Assembly (NCBI RefSeq): GCF_000519185.1
Contig: NZ_JAFA01000009.1
Location: forward strand, 271,922-335,921
Direction of reading: 5' to 3'
DNA: 64,000 nucleotides
Source: Paraburkholderia nodosa DSM 21604
GTDB lineage: Bacteria > Pseudomonadota > Gammaproteobacteria > Burkholderiales > Burkholderiaceae
The position numbers and the translations under genes were made by a program. The notes beneath the pieces were generated by a model. It was given only the letters and a program-made list of their open reading frames with translations, made no database searches and was not told the DNA's origin. Shown here piece after piece: positions 35,776-43,575 of the stretch (positions are counted from its first letter, which is position 1; each line of letters begins with the position of its first letter).

Positions 35776-36016
35776 CGCGTGTGTCCCTCCTCTCGCAAGC
35801 GGCATTTTCGCCGATCTCGCCTACAGACCAACGATACGCCAACGCACCGCGCGTTCCGATCCGAATGTTGCGCTCTAATTCGGCGCGCGCCACGGCGTGA
35901 ATACCACGCGAATGTCACGGCAAGAAACGGGTATCTGCGCGGCTTGCCCGTCGATATCGTTCATTTCAGGCGGAGCAATCCTGCTTCACCGTGAATCGAG
36001 ATCAAAGGAGTCGAAC

Positions 36017-36466
36017 ATGTCGATGGAAGAGGACAACAAGGCGATCGTTGGCCGCTGGTTCACGCGTTTCTGGGGCGAAACCTGCGACCTCAGCGTCGTC
36101 GACGAGCTAGCCGCGCCGGACATGCTGCTCAAGTATTCGCTGCACGAGCCGCGCCGCGGTCGCGAGGATATCAAGGCGTTCATGACCGGTTTTCGCTCGG
36201 CGTTCCCCGATCTGAACTTCTGGGGCGCCGCTGGCCTCGTCGCCGAAGGCGAGTTTGTGGTAGGTCAGTGGGAAGGCGGCGGCACCCATTCAGGCCCGGC
36301 GTTCGGGGACTTTCTCGCGGGATCGTTGCCGGCGGCGAGCGGCCGCAAGATGCATTTCACCGGCACGACGGTGTTGCGCCTGAAAGACGGAAAGATCGTC
36401 GAAGAGATCGGGCTCGACGACGGCGTAACGGCGCTCACGCAACTCGGGCTCATCAAGCGGGTCTGA
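36017..36466 (+). CDS. Ester cyclase / SnoaL-like protein
   Basis: 149 residues, SnoaL-like polyketide-cyclase fold (NTF2-like): NKAIVGRWFTRFWGETCDLSVVDELAAPDML, GREDIKAFMTGFRSAFPDLNF, FVVGQWEGGGTHSGPAFGD, MHFTGTTVLRLKDGKIVEE. Such proteins are mostly of unknown reaction in non-polyketide producers. AAAGGAG before the ATG. Single gene on the plus strand. Confidence 0.8.
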   Translation: MSMEEDNKAIVGRWFTRFWGETCDLSVVDELAAPDMLLKYSLHEPRRGREDIKAFMTGFRSAFPDLNFWGAAGLVAEGEFVVGQWEGGGTHSGPAFGDFLAGSLPAASGRKMHFTGTTVLRLKDGKIVEEIGLDDGVTALTQLGLIKRV

Positions 36467-36506
36467 CTGCGCCACGAATGGAACGTCTCACGTAGGGAGT
36501 CGAATC

Positions 36507-36788
36507 ATGTCACCGCTTGCTCCTCTCCTCGCCCTTCACGCGCTGGCCGCTCAACGCGGTGACGGGCTGCGGCCTGAACTGCTCGCACTGTTCTTGCGCC
36601 ATGCCCAATCCGATGCCGGACTCAGCGCGAGCATCGATCCCCCGTGCGTGGAAGACAGTCAGGCGCCGCCGCAATGCGCCACGACGTTGGACTGCGCGTC
36701 GAGCCACACGGGAATGGCATCGAGCTTCGCGCCGGCGCACGGGCCTTCGATGCACTGCCCGTCTTCGAAGCGAAACAACGCGCTGTGA
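36507..36788 (+). CDS. Doubtful small ORF, antisense to the ferredoxin gene in its 3' half
   Basis: 93 codons with TAGGGAG 8 bases before the ATG. The first 50 codons (MSPLAPLLALHALAAQRGDG...) lie outside other genes and may be the preserved start of a broken gene; the rest is antisense to the Rieske gene. No known domain. Listed for completeness only. Confidence 0.2.
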   Translation: MSPLAPLLALHALAAQRGDGLRPELLALFLRHAQSDAGLSASIDPPCVEDSQAPPQCATTLDCASSHTGMASSFAPAHGPSMHCPSSKRNNAL

Positions 36789-37000
36789 TGCGCGCACATG
36801 ATCACCTGTGCGCGATACGTCGGCACATGGCCCGGCTCGTAGTCGAGCGGCACCGAGAAGTGCGGGCAGCGATTCGCATACGCCCATACTTCGCCGGCAC
36901 GCCGCACGACGACGACCGGCCGTCCTGCCAGCGCGGCGTCGATCACGCGCGCGCCGCCGTCGGGCACGTCGTCAAGGCAACACAGGCTCACGGTCGGCAT
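36659..37000 (-). CDS. Rieske [2Fe-2S] ferredoxin
   Basis: 113 residues, a soluble Rieske ferredoxin: C45-P-H47 and C69-A-H-H72 are the two Cys-His pairs of the cluster (motifs NRCPHFSVPLD and CAHHSALFRFEDG). Ferredoxins of this kind feed ring-hydroxylating oxygenases, but no oxygenase is encoded next to it here. Last gene of the hydroquinone cluster, 3 bases after the YciI gene. It may instead reduce and re-activate an Fe(III) dioxygenase, as XylT-type ferredoxins do for catechol dioxygenase; that is inference. Confidence 0.86.
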   Translation of the reverse strand: MPTVSLCCLDDVPDGGARVIDAALAGRPVVVVRRAGEVWAYANRCPHFSVPLDYEPGHVPTYRAQVIMCAHHSALFRFEDGQCIEGPCAGAKLDAIPVWLDAQSNVVAHCGGA

Positions 37001-37003
37001 GGC

Positions 37004-37324
37004 TCACACTCTTTGCTCTGGATTGCCAAGATTCCAGTCCCACGGACGGATCTCGACGTGTTCGAACAAGCCCGCCAGCGTATAGGGATCGTCGCGGACG
37101 AAGCGCATCACGTCGTCGTATCCTTCCGCCTCGATCACGAGCAGCGTGCCGTTGAGCGCGTCGCAATGCGGCGCGAGCGTCGAGCCGCCCAGCCGCACGA
37201 ACACCCCGCGCTGCGAGGCCGCGCGCAGATACGTGCGATGTACCGCACGTACGCGCTCGCGGACTTCGCGCATGCCGGGCTTGTCGGTGGCGAATACGGC
37301 GTAGTAACGCGTGTGCGGTCTCAT
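37004..37324 (-). CDS. YciI family protein
   Basis: 106 residues with the YciI pattern: YYAVFATDKPGMREVRERVR, AVHRTYLRAASQRG, GSTLAPHCDALNGTLLVIEA, DPYTLAGLFEHVEIRPWDW. The His-Asp pair typical of the fold's putative active site is present. YciI-like proteins in aromatic clusters include isomerases such as muconolactone isomerase-like folds and chlorohydroxyhydroquinone dehalogenases. The start overlaps the hydroxyquinol dioxygenase stop by four bases, so it may process its product. Confidence 0.82.
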   Translation of the reverse strand: MRPHTRYYAVFATDKPGMREVRERVRAVHRTYLRAASQRGVFVRLGGSTLAPHCDALNGTLLVIEAEGYDDVMRFVRDDPYTLAGLFEHVEIRPWDWNLGNPEQRV

Positions 37325-38193
37325 GCGCGCTCCAGCACGAAGTCGTAGCGCGCCTCGCGAAAGCCGCCCTCGAAGCCGAACTGCTGCGCAACCGCTTCGC
37401 CCGCCGCGTGCTCGCGATAATCCACGAGCAGCGAGGGCTTCACGCCGAACACCGCGTCCGAATCCAGATACGGGTCGTTCTGGTTGAACAGATGCGTCAC
37501 GAGCGTGCTGTGGCCCGGCGCCGTGATCATGAAGTGCAGATGGGCAGGCCGCCACGGATGCCGCCCCGTGGCGTTGAGCATGCGGCCTACCGGGCCGTCG
37601 GTCGGAATGGGATAGCACACGGGCACGATGGTGCGGATCGCGTAGCGGCCTTCGGCGTCGGTGCGATAACGGCCGCGCAGGTTGCCGTGCGGCTGTTCGG
37701 TGTCCTGCCCCGAGTACATGCCGTTGTCCGCCGTCTGCCACACGTCGAGCAGCGCGTTCGCCACGGGCTGGCCGTCGGTCGTCAGCACGCGGCCATGCAC
37801 GAGGGCCGGCGTACCCGGCGTGAACGCCATGTTCTCGCCATAGGCGCGTTCCGGCATGCCGTCGATGTAGAACGGGCCGAACACAGTCGTATCGGTCGCG
37901 CCGGAAGCGTAACGGTGATTGATCGCGTCGACGAGCATCGAGACGCCCAGCGTATCGGAAAGCAGGATGAATTCCTGGCGCACGACGTCGTCGCACATCT
38001 GGCCTGTTTCGGTCAGGAAGCGAATCGCGGCGAACCACTCCGCCTCCGTCGGCTCGACTTCGCGCACGTAGGCGTGCAAGTGCCGCACAAGGCTTTGCAT
38101 CAGCGTGCGCAGGCGCGCGTCGGGTGTGTTCGCGAAGCGGCCCACGACCTGTTCCGTCAAGGCGCGTTCGGCTTCGGTGCCATGCATCGACAT
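37321..38193 (-). CDS. Hydroxyquinol 1,2-dioxygenase (intradiol)
   Basis: 290 residues with the catechol-dioxygenase N-terminal linker domain (to about 105) and the Fe(III) intradiol domain. The expected ligands are Tyr160 (NGMYSGQ), Tyr194 (VCYPIPTDGPVG), His218 and His220 (PAHLHFM). In the family, this length and cluster partners point to hydroxyquinol (1,2,4-trihydroxybenzene) ring cleavage to maleylacetate, which the next upstream gene product reduces. ATG at 38193 with AAAGGAG. Confidence 0.85.
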   Translation of the reverse strand: MSMHGTEAERALTEQVVGRFANTPDARLRTLMQSLVRHLHAYVREVEPTEAEWFAAIRFLTETGQMCDDVVRQEFILLSDTLGVSMLVDAINHRYASGATDTTVFGPFYIDGMPERAYGENMAFTPGTPALVHGRVLTTDGQPVANALLDVWQTADNGMYSGQDTEQPHGNLRGRYRTDAEGRYAIRTIVPVCYPIPTDGPVGRMLNATGRHPWRPAHLHFMITAPGHSTLVTHLFNQNDPYLDSDAVFGVKPSLLVDYREHAAGEAVAQQFGFEGGFREARYDFVLERA

Positions 38194-38248
38194 GGTTGTC
38201 TCCTTTCCATTGTTGTGTGCGCCACGCACGCGGCGTGGCGCAGCCCAA

Positions 38249-39316
38249 CTAGCGCGGCGCCGCGCCTTCCCACGCCCGTTGCAACAACGCGCGAATCGCA
38301 TCACGCTCCAGCGGACGCGGATTGGGGTAGGCATTCGTGCACGCGAGATCGGCCGCTTCGTCGAGGCCCGCTTCGGGCATGCCGATTGCCTCGAGCGACA
38401 GCGCCATGCCAAGCGACTCGTTCAACGCGTAGAGCCGTGGCCCGGCTTCGTCCGCATGCGCGCCGCCAAGCGCGCGCGCCACTCGCTCGAGCGCCTCTGG
38501 CGCGGCCGCGTGGTTGTAGTGCGCCGTATGCGGCAGCATGACCGCATGCGTTTGCGCGTGCGGCAGGTTGAAGGTGCCGCCGAGCGTGTGGCAGAGCTTG
38601 TGATGCAGCGCCATGCCGACAGCGGCGAGGCAGCTGCCCGCAAGCCAGGCGCCGTAGAGCGCGCGACTGCGCATCGCCGCGTCGTCCGGGCGACGCACGA
38701 CGACCGGCAGCGCTTCGCCCAACGCGCGAATCGATTCTTCGGCCATCAGGCTGATCACCGGGTTCGCGTCCTCGGCATAGAGTGCCTCCACCGCGTGCGC
38801 CATGGCGTTCACGCCCGAAGCCGCCGAAATGCCGGCGGGCAGCGAGACGGTGAGCGACGGGTCGTAGATCACGGTGCGCGGCAGCACGCGCAGGTCGCGC
38901 CCGGTCTTTTTGAGGCGCCCTTCGGTGAGACCGTAGATGGGCGTCATCTCCGAGCCCGCATAGGTGGTGGGCACGGCGACGATCGGCAGCGCCGATTCGA
39001 GCGCGATGGCCTTGCCAAGGCCGATGGTCGAGCCGCCGCCCACGGCCACGCAGCACTGCGCGTCCAGTGCCGCCGCCTTCTCGCGCGCGGCCCGTGCGAC
39101 CTCCACCGGCACGTGCATGACCGCTTCGGCATGGATGCCCGCGGCGCGCTCGCCGAGCAGGCGCGCGACTTCTTCGGCGAGGGGCCGCTGCTCGGGCGTC
39201 GAGAGGATCAACGCGCGGCGCGCGCCCAGCCGGTCCACTTCTTCGGGCAACCGCGCGAGGTTGCCCCAGCCGAACACCACGCGCGACGGCAAGCCCTGAT
39301 AAACGAAGCGATCCAT
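38249..39316 (-). CDS. Maleylacetate reductase
   Basis: 355 residues, iron-containing alcohol dehydrogenase family. It has the nucleotide-binding GGGSTIGLGKAIAL, VPTTYAGSEMTPIYG, and the metal-site region HHKLCHTLGGTFNLPHAQTH, all diagnostic for maleylacetate reductase rather than alcohol dehydrogenases. It converts maleylacetate to 3-oxoadipate with NAD(P)H. Corresponds to PnpF of the p-nitrophenol/hydroquinone clusters. Seven bases after the aldehyde dehydrogenase gene. Confidence 0.92.
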   Translation of the reverse strand: MDRFVYQGLPSRVVFGWGNLARLPEEVDRLGARRALILSTPEQRPLAEEVARLLGERAAGIHAEAVMHVPVEVARAAREKAAALDAQCCVAVGGGSTIGLGKAIALESALPIVAVPTTYAGSEMTPIYGLTEGRLKKTGRDLRVLPRTVIYDPSLTVSLPAGISAASGVNAMAHAVEALYAEDANPVISLMAEESIRALGEALPVVVRRPDDAAMRSRALYGAWLAGSCLAAVGMALHHKLCHTLGGTFNLPHAQTHAVMLPHTAHYNHAAAPEALERVARALGGAHADEAGPRLYALNESLGMALSLEAIGMPEAGLDEAADLACTNAYPNPRPLERDAIRALLQRAWEGAAPR

Positions 39317-39323
39317 ACGTGCC

Positions 39324-40790
39324 TCAACGTTTGAAGTGCGGCGGCACCTGGGCGTCCACGTTGACCCACACCGAGCGGGCCTCCGTGTAGTCGTGCATCG
39401 CCTCGAAGCCCATTTCGCGACCGTAGCCCGATTGACCGACGCCGCCGAACGGGCTGCCCGGATTCACGCGCTTGTAGCAGTTCACCCAGCACATGCCCGC
39501 ACGAATCTTGCCCGCGATGCTGTGCGCGCGCGAGAGGTCGCGCGTCCACAAGCCACTGCCGAGACCGTAGTCGGTGCCGTTGGCAATCGCGAGCGCTTCT
39601 TCGTCGGACTTGAATCGCAGCACGGTCACGAACGGGCCGAACACCTCTTCCTGCGCGATGCGATCGTCCGGCGTCTTCGCCTCGATCACCGTGGGGCGCA
39701 CGTAATAGCCGTTGGCGAGCGCCGGGTCCTGTGGCGCGCTGCCGCCCGTGAGGACGCGCCCACCCTGCTCGCGCGCCACGTCCACGAAGGCCTTCACGCG
39801 CTCCAGATGCTGCAGCGAGGTGAGCGGCCCCATTTCTGTTTCGGGGTCCAAAGGATTACCGACACGAATCGAAGCGGCGAGCGCCACGAACCGTTCAAGA
39901 AATTCGTCGGCGATGCGCTCGTGCAGCACCAGCCGTGACCCCGCAATGCAGGCCTGCCCCTGGTTGTGGAAGATCGCCCAGGCCGCACCATTGATGGCGG
40001 CGTCGAGATTGGCGTCGTCGAACACGATATTGGCGCCCTTGCCGCCCAGTTCGAGCTGCACGCGCTTCAGGTTGCCCTGCGAGGCTTCGACGATGCGCCG
40101 CCCCGTAGCCGTCGAGCCGGTGAAGGCGATCTTGCCCACGCCCTCGTGCTCCGCGAGCCGCTGCCCGGCCGTATGCCCGTAGCCCGGCACGATGTTGACG
40201 ACACCCGCGGGAAAACCCACTTCCGCCATCAGTTCGACGATGCGCAGCGTGGAAAGCGGCGTGATTTCCGAGGGTTTCAGCACGACCGTGTTGCCGGCTG
40301 CGAGCGCCGGGCCCATCTTCCAGCTCGTGAACATGAGCGGGAAATTCCACGGCACGATCTGGCCCACCACGCCAATGGGCGCGCGCTGCACGTAGTTGAG
40401 AAAGCCCGCTTCGACCGGAATGACCGAGCCTTGCAGCTTGTCGGCCATGCCGCCGAAGTAGCGGAAGCACGCCGCCGTGCGCGGCACGTCCAGTGTGCGC
40501 GAGTCGCGGATCGGGTGCCCCGTGTCGAGCGATTCGAGTTGTGCGAGTTCTTCGCCGTTCGCTTCGATGGCGTCGGCGAGACGCAGCAGCAGGCGGCCGC
40601 GCTCGGCGGCCGGCAGCGCCGCCCACTGCGGGAAGGCGCGCGTGGCGGCGGCCACGGCCAGATCGATGTCGGCGGCAGTGGCGGCGGCGATCTTCGTGAT
40701 CAGCGAGCCGTCGTGCGGATTGAGCACGTCGATGGTGCCGCCCTCGACAGCGTCAACGAAGCGGCCGTCGATGAACAATTGCGTTTGCAT
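39324..40790 (-). CDS. 4-hydroxymuconic semialdehyde dehydrogenase (aldehyde dehydrogenase)
   Basis: 488 residues, complete NAD(P)+ aldehyde dehydrogenase: substrate/NAD motif VVGQIVPWNFPLMF (about 141-154), GSTATG (225-230), catalytic Glu247 (LELGGK) and nucleophile Cys281 (NQGQACIAGS). The assignment to 4-hydroxymuconic semialdehyde oxidation (to maleylacetate) comes from its place between hydroquinone dioxygenase and maleylacetate reductase, exactly the PnpE position. Alone it would be only 'aldehyde dehydrogenase'. Confidence 0.87.
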   Translation of the reverse strand: MQTQLFIDGRFVDAVEGGTIDVLNPHDGSLITKIAAATAADIDLAVAAATRAFPQWAALPAAERGRLLLRLADAIEANGEELAQLESLDTGHPIRDSRTLDVPRTAACFRYFGGMADKLQGSVIPVEAGFLNYVQRAPIGVVGQIVPWNFPLMFTSWKMGPALAAGNTVVLKPSEITPLSTLRIVELMAEVGFPAGVVNIVPGYGHTAGQRLAEHEGVGKIAFTGSTATGRRIVEASQGNLKRVQLELGGKGANIVFDDANLDAAINGAAWAIFHNQGQACIAGSRLVLHERIADEFLERFVALAASIRVGNPLDPETEMGPLTSLQHLERVKAFVDVAREQGGRVLTGGSAPQDPALANGYYVRPTVIEAKTPDDRIAQEEVFGPFVTVLRFKSDEEALAIANGTDYGLGSGLWTRDLSRAHSIAGKIRAGMCWVNCYKRVNPGSPFGGVGQSGYGREMGFEAMHDYTEARSVWVNVDAQVPPHFKR

Positions 40791-40841
40791 GAGTAAATCC
40801 TCGATTGATGCTTAGGCGTACTGTGTAGCTGCCAAACTTGA

Positions 40842-41861
40842 TCAGAAGTCGACCGGATACGGCTTGAGTTCGCCGCTCTCGTAGCGCTTGGGCAAACCGG
40901 CGGTCGCGTTCTCCCACACGAGCAGCATCGAACGCTTGGTCGAATAGCCCTGGTGACGAATATCGGCGGGCATCGCGCAGATGTCGCCCGCGCGCATGGT
41001 GATGCGGGCGCGCGGCGCGCCGGTGTTCTTGTCGCCGATGTCCCAGACGATCTCGTCGGAGAGCTGCAGGAACCACTCCACGCGGTCGTTGCCGTGGAAG
41101 ACCGGCAGGATGTACTCCTCCGTGGTCGGGCAGAACAGGCTCTGGCCGCACACCGAAGTGACCGAAGGATTCCACGTCACGTCCGAGCGCGAGAGGTACT
41201 TGAAGAGATTGAACGCGTGCAGCTCGCCCTCGAAACCTGGCTCGGCGTGCACTTCGGGGCTGTCCTGCGGCACGTCGGCGAAGGCGCGGTTCACCGGGAG
41301 GTCGTCGCGCAGCGGCGAGTCGCCTTCGAGGCCCGGCATGCGGCGCGTGGCGATGCGCGTGCGCTCGATCGCGGCGTCGTTGTCGCCATGCTTGCGGCCG
41401 AATGCGGTGCCGGTTTCCTCGGGCGCGGCGAACGGGTCGAAGCCTTCGTTGGTCCAGTCGTGCAGGATCGCCTTGAAGGTCGCCATGATGGTGGGCGTTT
41501 CGAAGGTCTCGATATAGTCCACGCCGGCGTCCTTCATGATGCCGTTGAACGAGCCCGCATACACGTCTACCTTGCCGTAGTGATTGCGCGTGCCGAACAC
41601 GTGATCGAAATTCACCCAGCCGTAGAAGAAGCCCCAGGCTACGTCGCGCATCATGGCGCGCAGGAAGGCGTCGGCGGGGATCGCGTGGGTGCGCGTCTGC
41701 CCCTTCGCGGGCCACAGCACTTTCACGAAGTATTCGTCGCGCGTGAATTCGAACGCGCCGAGCGTGTAGCGGCGATAGCCGGTCACGGCGTCGGGCTCGC
41801 TCGCGCGTACGGTGTCGGCGGCAAAGCCTGCGGAGTGGTCGAGGGTTTCGAGGGTGGCCAT
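40842..41861 (-). CDS. pnpD: Hydroquinone 1,2-dioxygenase, large subunit
   Basis: 339 residues, the size of the large subunit of two-subunit hydroquinone 1,2-dioxygenases (HapD/PnpD). Cupin-like segments with several His (ILPVFHGNDRVEWFLQLSDEI and RITMRAGDICAMPADIRHQG) are probably the Fe(II) ligands. Non-heme Fe(II) enzyme cleaving hydroquinone between C1 and C2 to 4-hydroxymuconic semialdehyde. ATG at 41861. Pairs with the small subunit 41 bases upstream; the downstream genes carry out the next two steps. Confidence 0.8.
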   Translation of the reverse strand: MATLETLDHSAGFAADTVRASEPDAVTGYRRYTLGAFEFTRDEYFVKVLWPAKGQTRTHAIPADAFLRAMMRDVAWGFFYGWVNFDHVFGTRNHYGKVDVYAGSFNGIMKDAGVDYIETFETPTIMATFKAILHDWTNEGFDPFAAPEETGTAFGRKHGDNDAAIERTRIATRRMPGLEGDSPLRDDLPVNRAFADVPQDSPEVHAEPGFEGELHAFNLFKYLSRSDVTWNPSVTSVCGQSLFCPTTEEYILPVFHGNDRVEWFLQLSDEIVWDIGDKNTGAPRARITMRAGDICAMPADIRHQGYSTKRSMLLVWENATAGLPKRYESGELKPYPVDF

Positions 41862-41902
41862 TTGGTGTCTCCAGTAGTCGAGTGATCGGTTAGCGCGTGG
41901 TT

Positions 41903-42397
41903 TCAGTGCAGGCAGATATCGGCCCACTTCTGCACGGACAGTTCACCGGCCATGGTCTGCACGAGCGCCACGCCGGCCTGCTGCGCGCTGAAGCGATACG
42001 CGCAGCCTGCAGGCAGCAGCGCTTGATGCCCGCGGCGCAGCACCACGTGGCCCATCTTGCGGCCGCCAGGCTGCTCGCCGGCGTCGACCGTGCCCGTACC
42101 ACCCTCGAGCGGCGTATCGAGCTTGATGAAGTCGATACGTACTTCGCCATCCATCAGGATCACGAACTCATCGTGCGCGCAGGCGAACCAGCGCGACTGT
42201 CCTTCCGTGCGCAGCACCTCGATCACGTAGTCGAGGTTCTTGCCGACCACGACTTTTTCGTAGGGCGCCGAGCTTGCGGCGACTTCGAAGACGTTCGAGA
42301 AAACATAGTGGCGGGCGTCGCCGCTCGTGATTTCGATCTCGCCCTTGCGGTACTGCTCGAGCGAGCCGAAGACGGTGTGGAATGTCGAATCGGTCAT
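41903..42397 (-). CDS. pnpC: Hydroquinone 1,2-dioxygenase, small subunit
   Basis: 164 residues, matching the about 18-kDa small subunit (HapC/PnpC). Cupin-like, with WFACAHDEFVILMDGEVRIDF and VLRRGHQALLPAGCAYRFSA. First gene of the catabolic operon, with AGGAGA before the ATG. A LysR-type T-N11-A box lies about 90-104 bases upstream (42486-42500). The identification is from size, cupin pattern and position before the large subunit. Confidence 0.78.
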   Translation of the reverse strand: MTDSTFHTVFGSLEQYRKGEIEITSGDARHYVFSNVFEVAASSAPYEKVVVGKNLDYVIEVLRTEGQSRWFACAHDEFVILMDGEVRIDFIKLDTPLEGGTGTVDAGEQPGGRKMGHVVLRRGHQALLPAGCAYRFSAQQAGVALVQTMAGELSVQKWADICLH

Positions 42398-42485
42398 GGC
42401 TGTCTCCTGTTTTGGAAGGTGTCGTTGGAATCAACTTTAGGAGCGCTGCGCGGCGGCAACAACCGGCAACCAGGCGACTACGGCA

Positions 42486-42500
42486 TTCGCGTTTCGCGAA
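42486..42500. promoter_or_regulatory. LysR-type T-N11-A box upstream of the hydroquinone operon
   Basis: TTCGCG-TTT-CGCGAA, a perfect palindromic 6-3-6 repeat containing T-N11-A, the LysR consensus. It lies 89-103 bases before the pnpC start in the gap between the LysR gene and pnpC. The same half-sites (TTCGCG/CGCGAA) recur at 45026-45042 upstream of the transporter gene. Confidence 0.6.
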
Positions 42501-42528
42501 GAATCGCGGCAGGCGATCGTTGCAAGCC

Positions 42529-43458
42529 CTAGCGCACCCAGCCGCGCTCGATCAGCGGCACGTCCCACGCGGGCTCGGGGCCCAGATACTCGGCCAGAAA
42601 CTCCACCAGCGCCTTCACTTTCAGGGCCTGGCGCTGCGTGGAGGGATACACGGCGGCAAAGCTCAACGCCGAAAGGTGGTAGTCGGTGAGTATCGGGACG
42701 AGCGAGCCGTTGAGGAGCGCCTCGCTCGCCACGAGCGTAGGCAGGCACACCACGCCGCCGCCCGTGAGCGCGTAATCGCGCAGCAAATGCACCGAGTTCG
42801 AGCGGATCATGCCGGGCAACTCCATCTCCACGACTTCGTCGCCGCGTGTCATCGTCCAGCGGTTGCGCGAGGGATAGCCCGAATAGAGCGCCGTGGTGTG
42901 CTGCAGCAATTCGCGCGGATGCTGCGGCGCGCCATGCTCTTCTACATAAGCGGGCGTGGCGCAAAAGAGCCGCCGCACCGAAAAGAGCCGCCGCTCGATC
43001 AGCGAATCGGAAATCGGCGGGAAGATCTGGAAAGCAACGTCGAAGCCTTCTTCGATCGGATCGACCACGCGGTCGTTGACGATCACATCGAGCTGGATGC
43101 CGGGATAGCGGCGGTTGAACTCGGCGAGCGGCGCGCCGAAATGACCCAGCGCGAAGCCCGGCAAGATCTGGATGCGCAGCCTGCCCGTGGGCGTGGCGCG
43201 CAGCTCGCGCATCTGGTCGGTCAGCTCGTTCACACGCCCCACCACCTCCGCGCATTCACGATAAAACGCCTCGCCGACTTCGGAGAGGCGCACGTGCCGT
43301 GTGCTGCGATGAAAGAGCGGGGCGTTGACGAACTTCTCCAGTTGCTGGATGCGGTTCGTCACGACCGAACTGGTCACGCCGAGTTGCCGGGCCGCCTCCG
43401 CGAAACTGCTCGTTTCCGCCACTCGCACAAAGGCTTCGATGCTCAGGAATCGGTCCAT
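42529..43458 (-). CDS. LysR-family regulator of the hydroquinone cluster
   Basis: 309 residues: winged helix (residues 1-62; MDRFLSIEAFVRVAETSSFA, AARQLGVTSSVVTNRIQQLE) and effector domain (GRLRIQILPGFALGHFGAPL onward). Between the MFS gene and the catabolic operon on the same strand. By position it is the PnpR-like activator; the two matching T-N11-A boxes on either side support control of both transporter and catabolic genes. Confidence 0.87.
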   Translation of the reverse strand: MDRFLSIEAFVRVAETSSFAEAARQLGVTSSVVTNRIQQLEKFVNAPLFHRSTRHVRLSEVGEAFYRECAEVVGRVNELTDQMRELRATPTGRLRIQILPGFALGHFGAPLAEFNRRYPGIQLDVIVNDRVVDPIEEGFDVAFQIFPPISDSLIERRLFSVRRLFCATPAYVEEHGAPQHPRELLQHTTALYSGYPSRNRWTMTRGDEVVEMELPGMIRSNSVHLLRDYALTGGGVVCLPTLVASEALLNGSLVPILTDYHLSALSFAAVYPSTQRQALKVKALVEFLAEYLGPEPAWDVPLIERGWVR

Positions 43459-43575
43459 GCTCCTCTCTTCTTCTCGGGTTCGGGCCCTTCAAGTATAGGG
43501 CTCGCCCCCAGTCGCCCGCGCCGCTCCTGCACGGGCGGCGCAGCCGCAGAAGACGACACGGACGGCGCGCGCACG

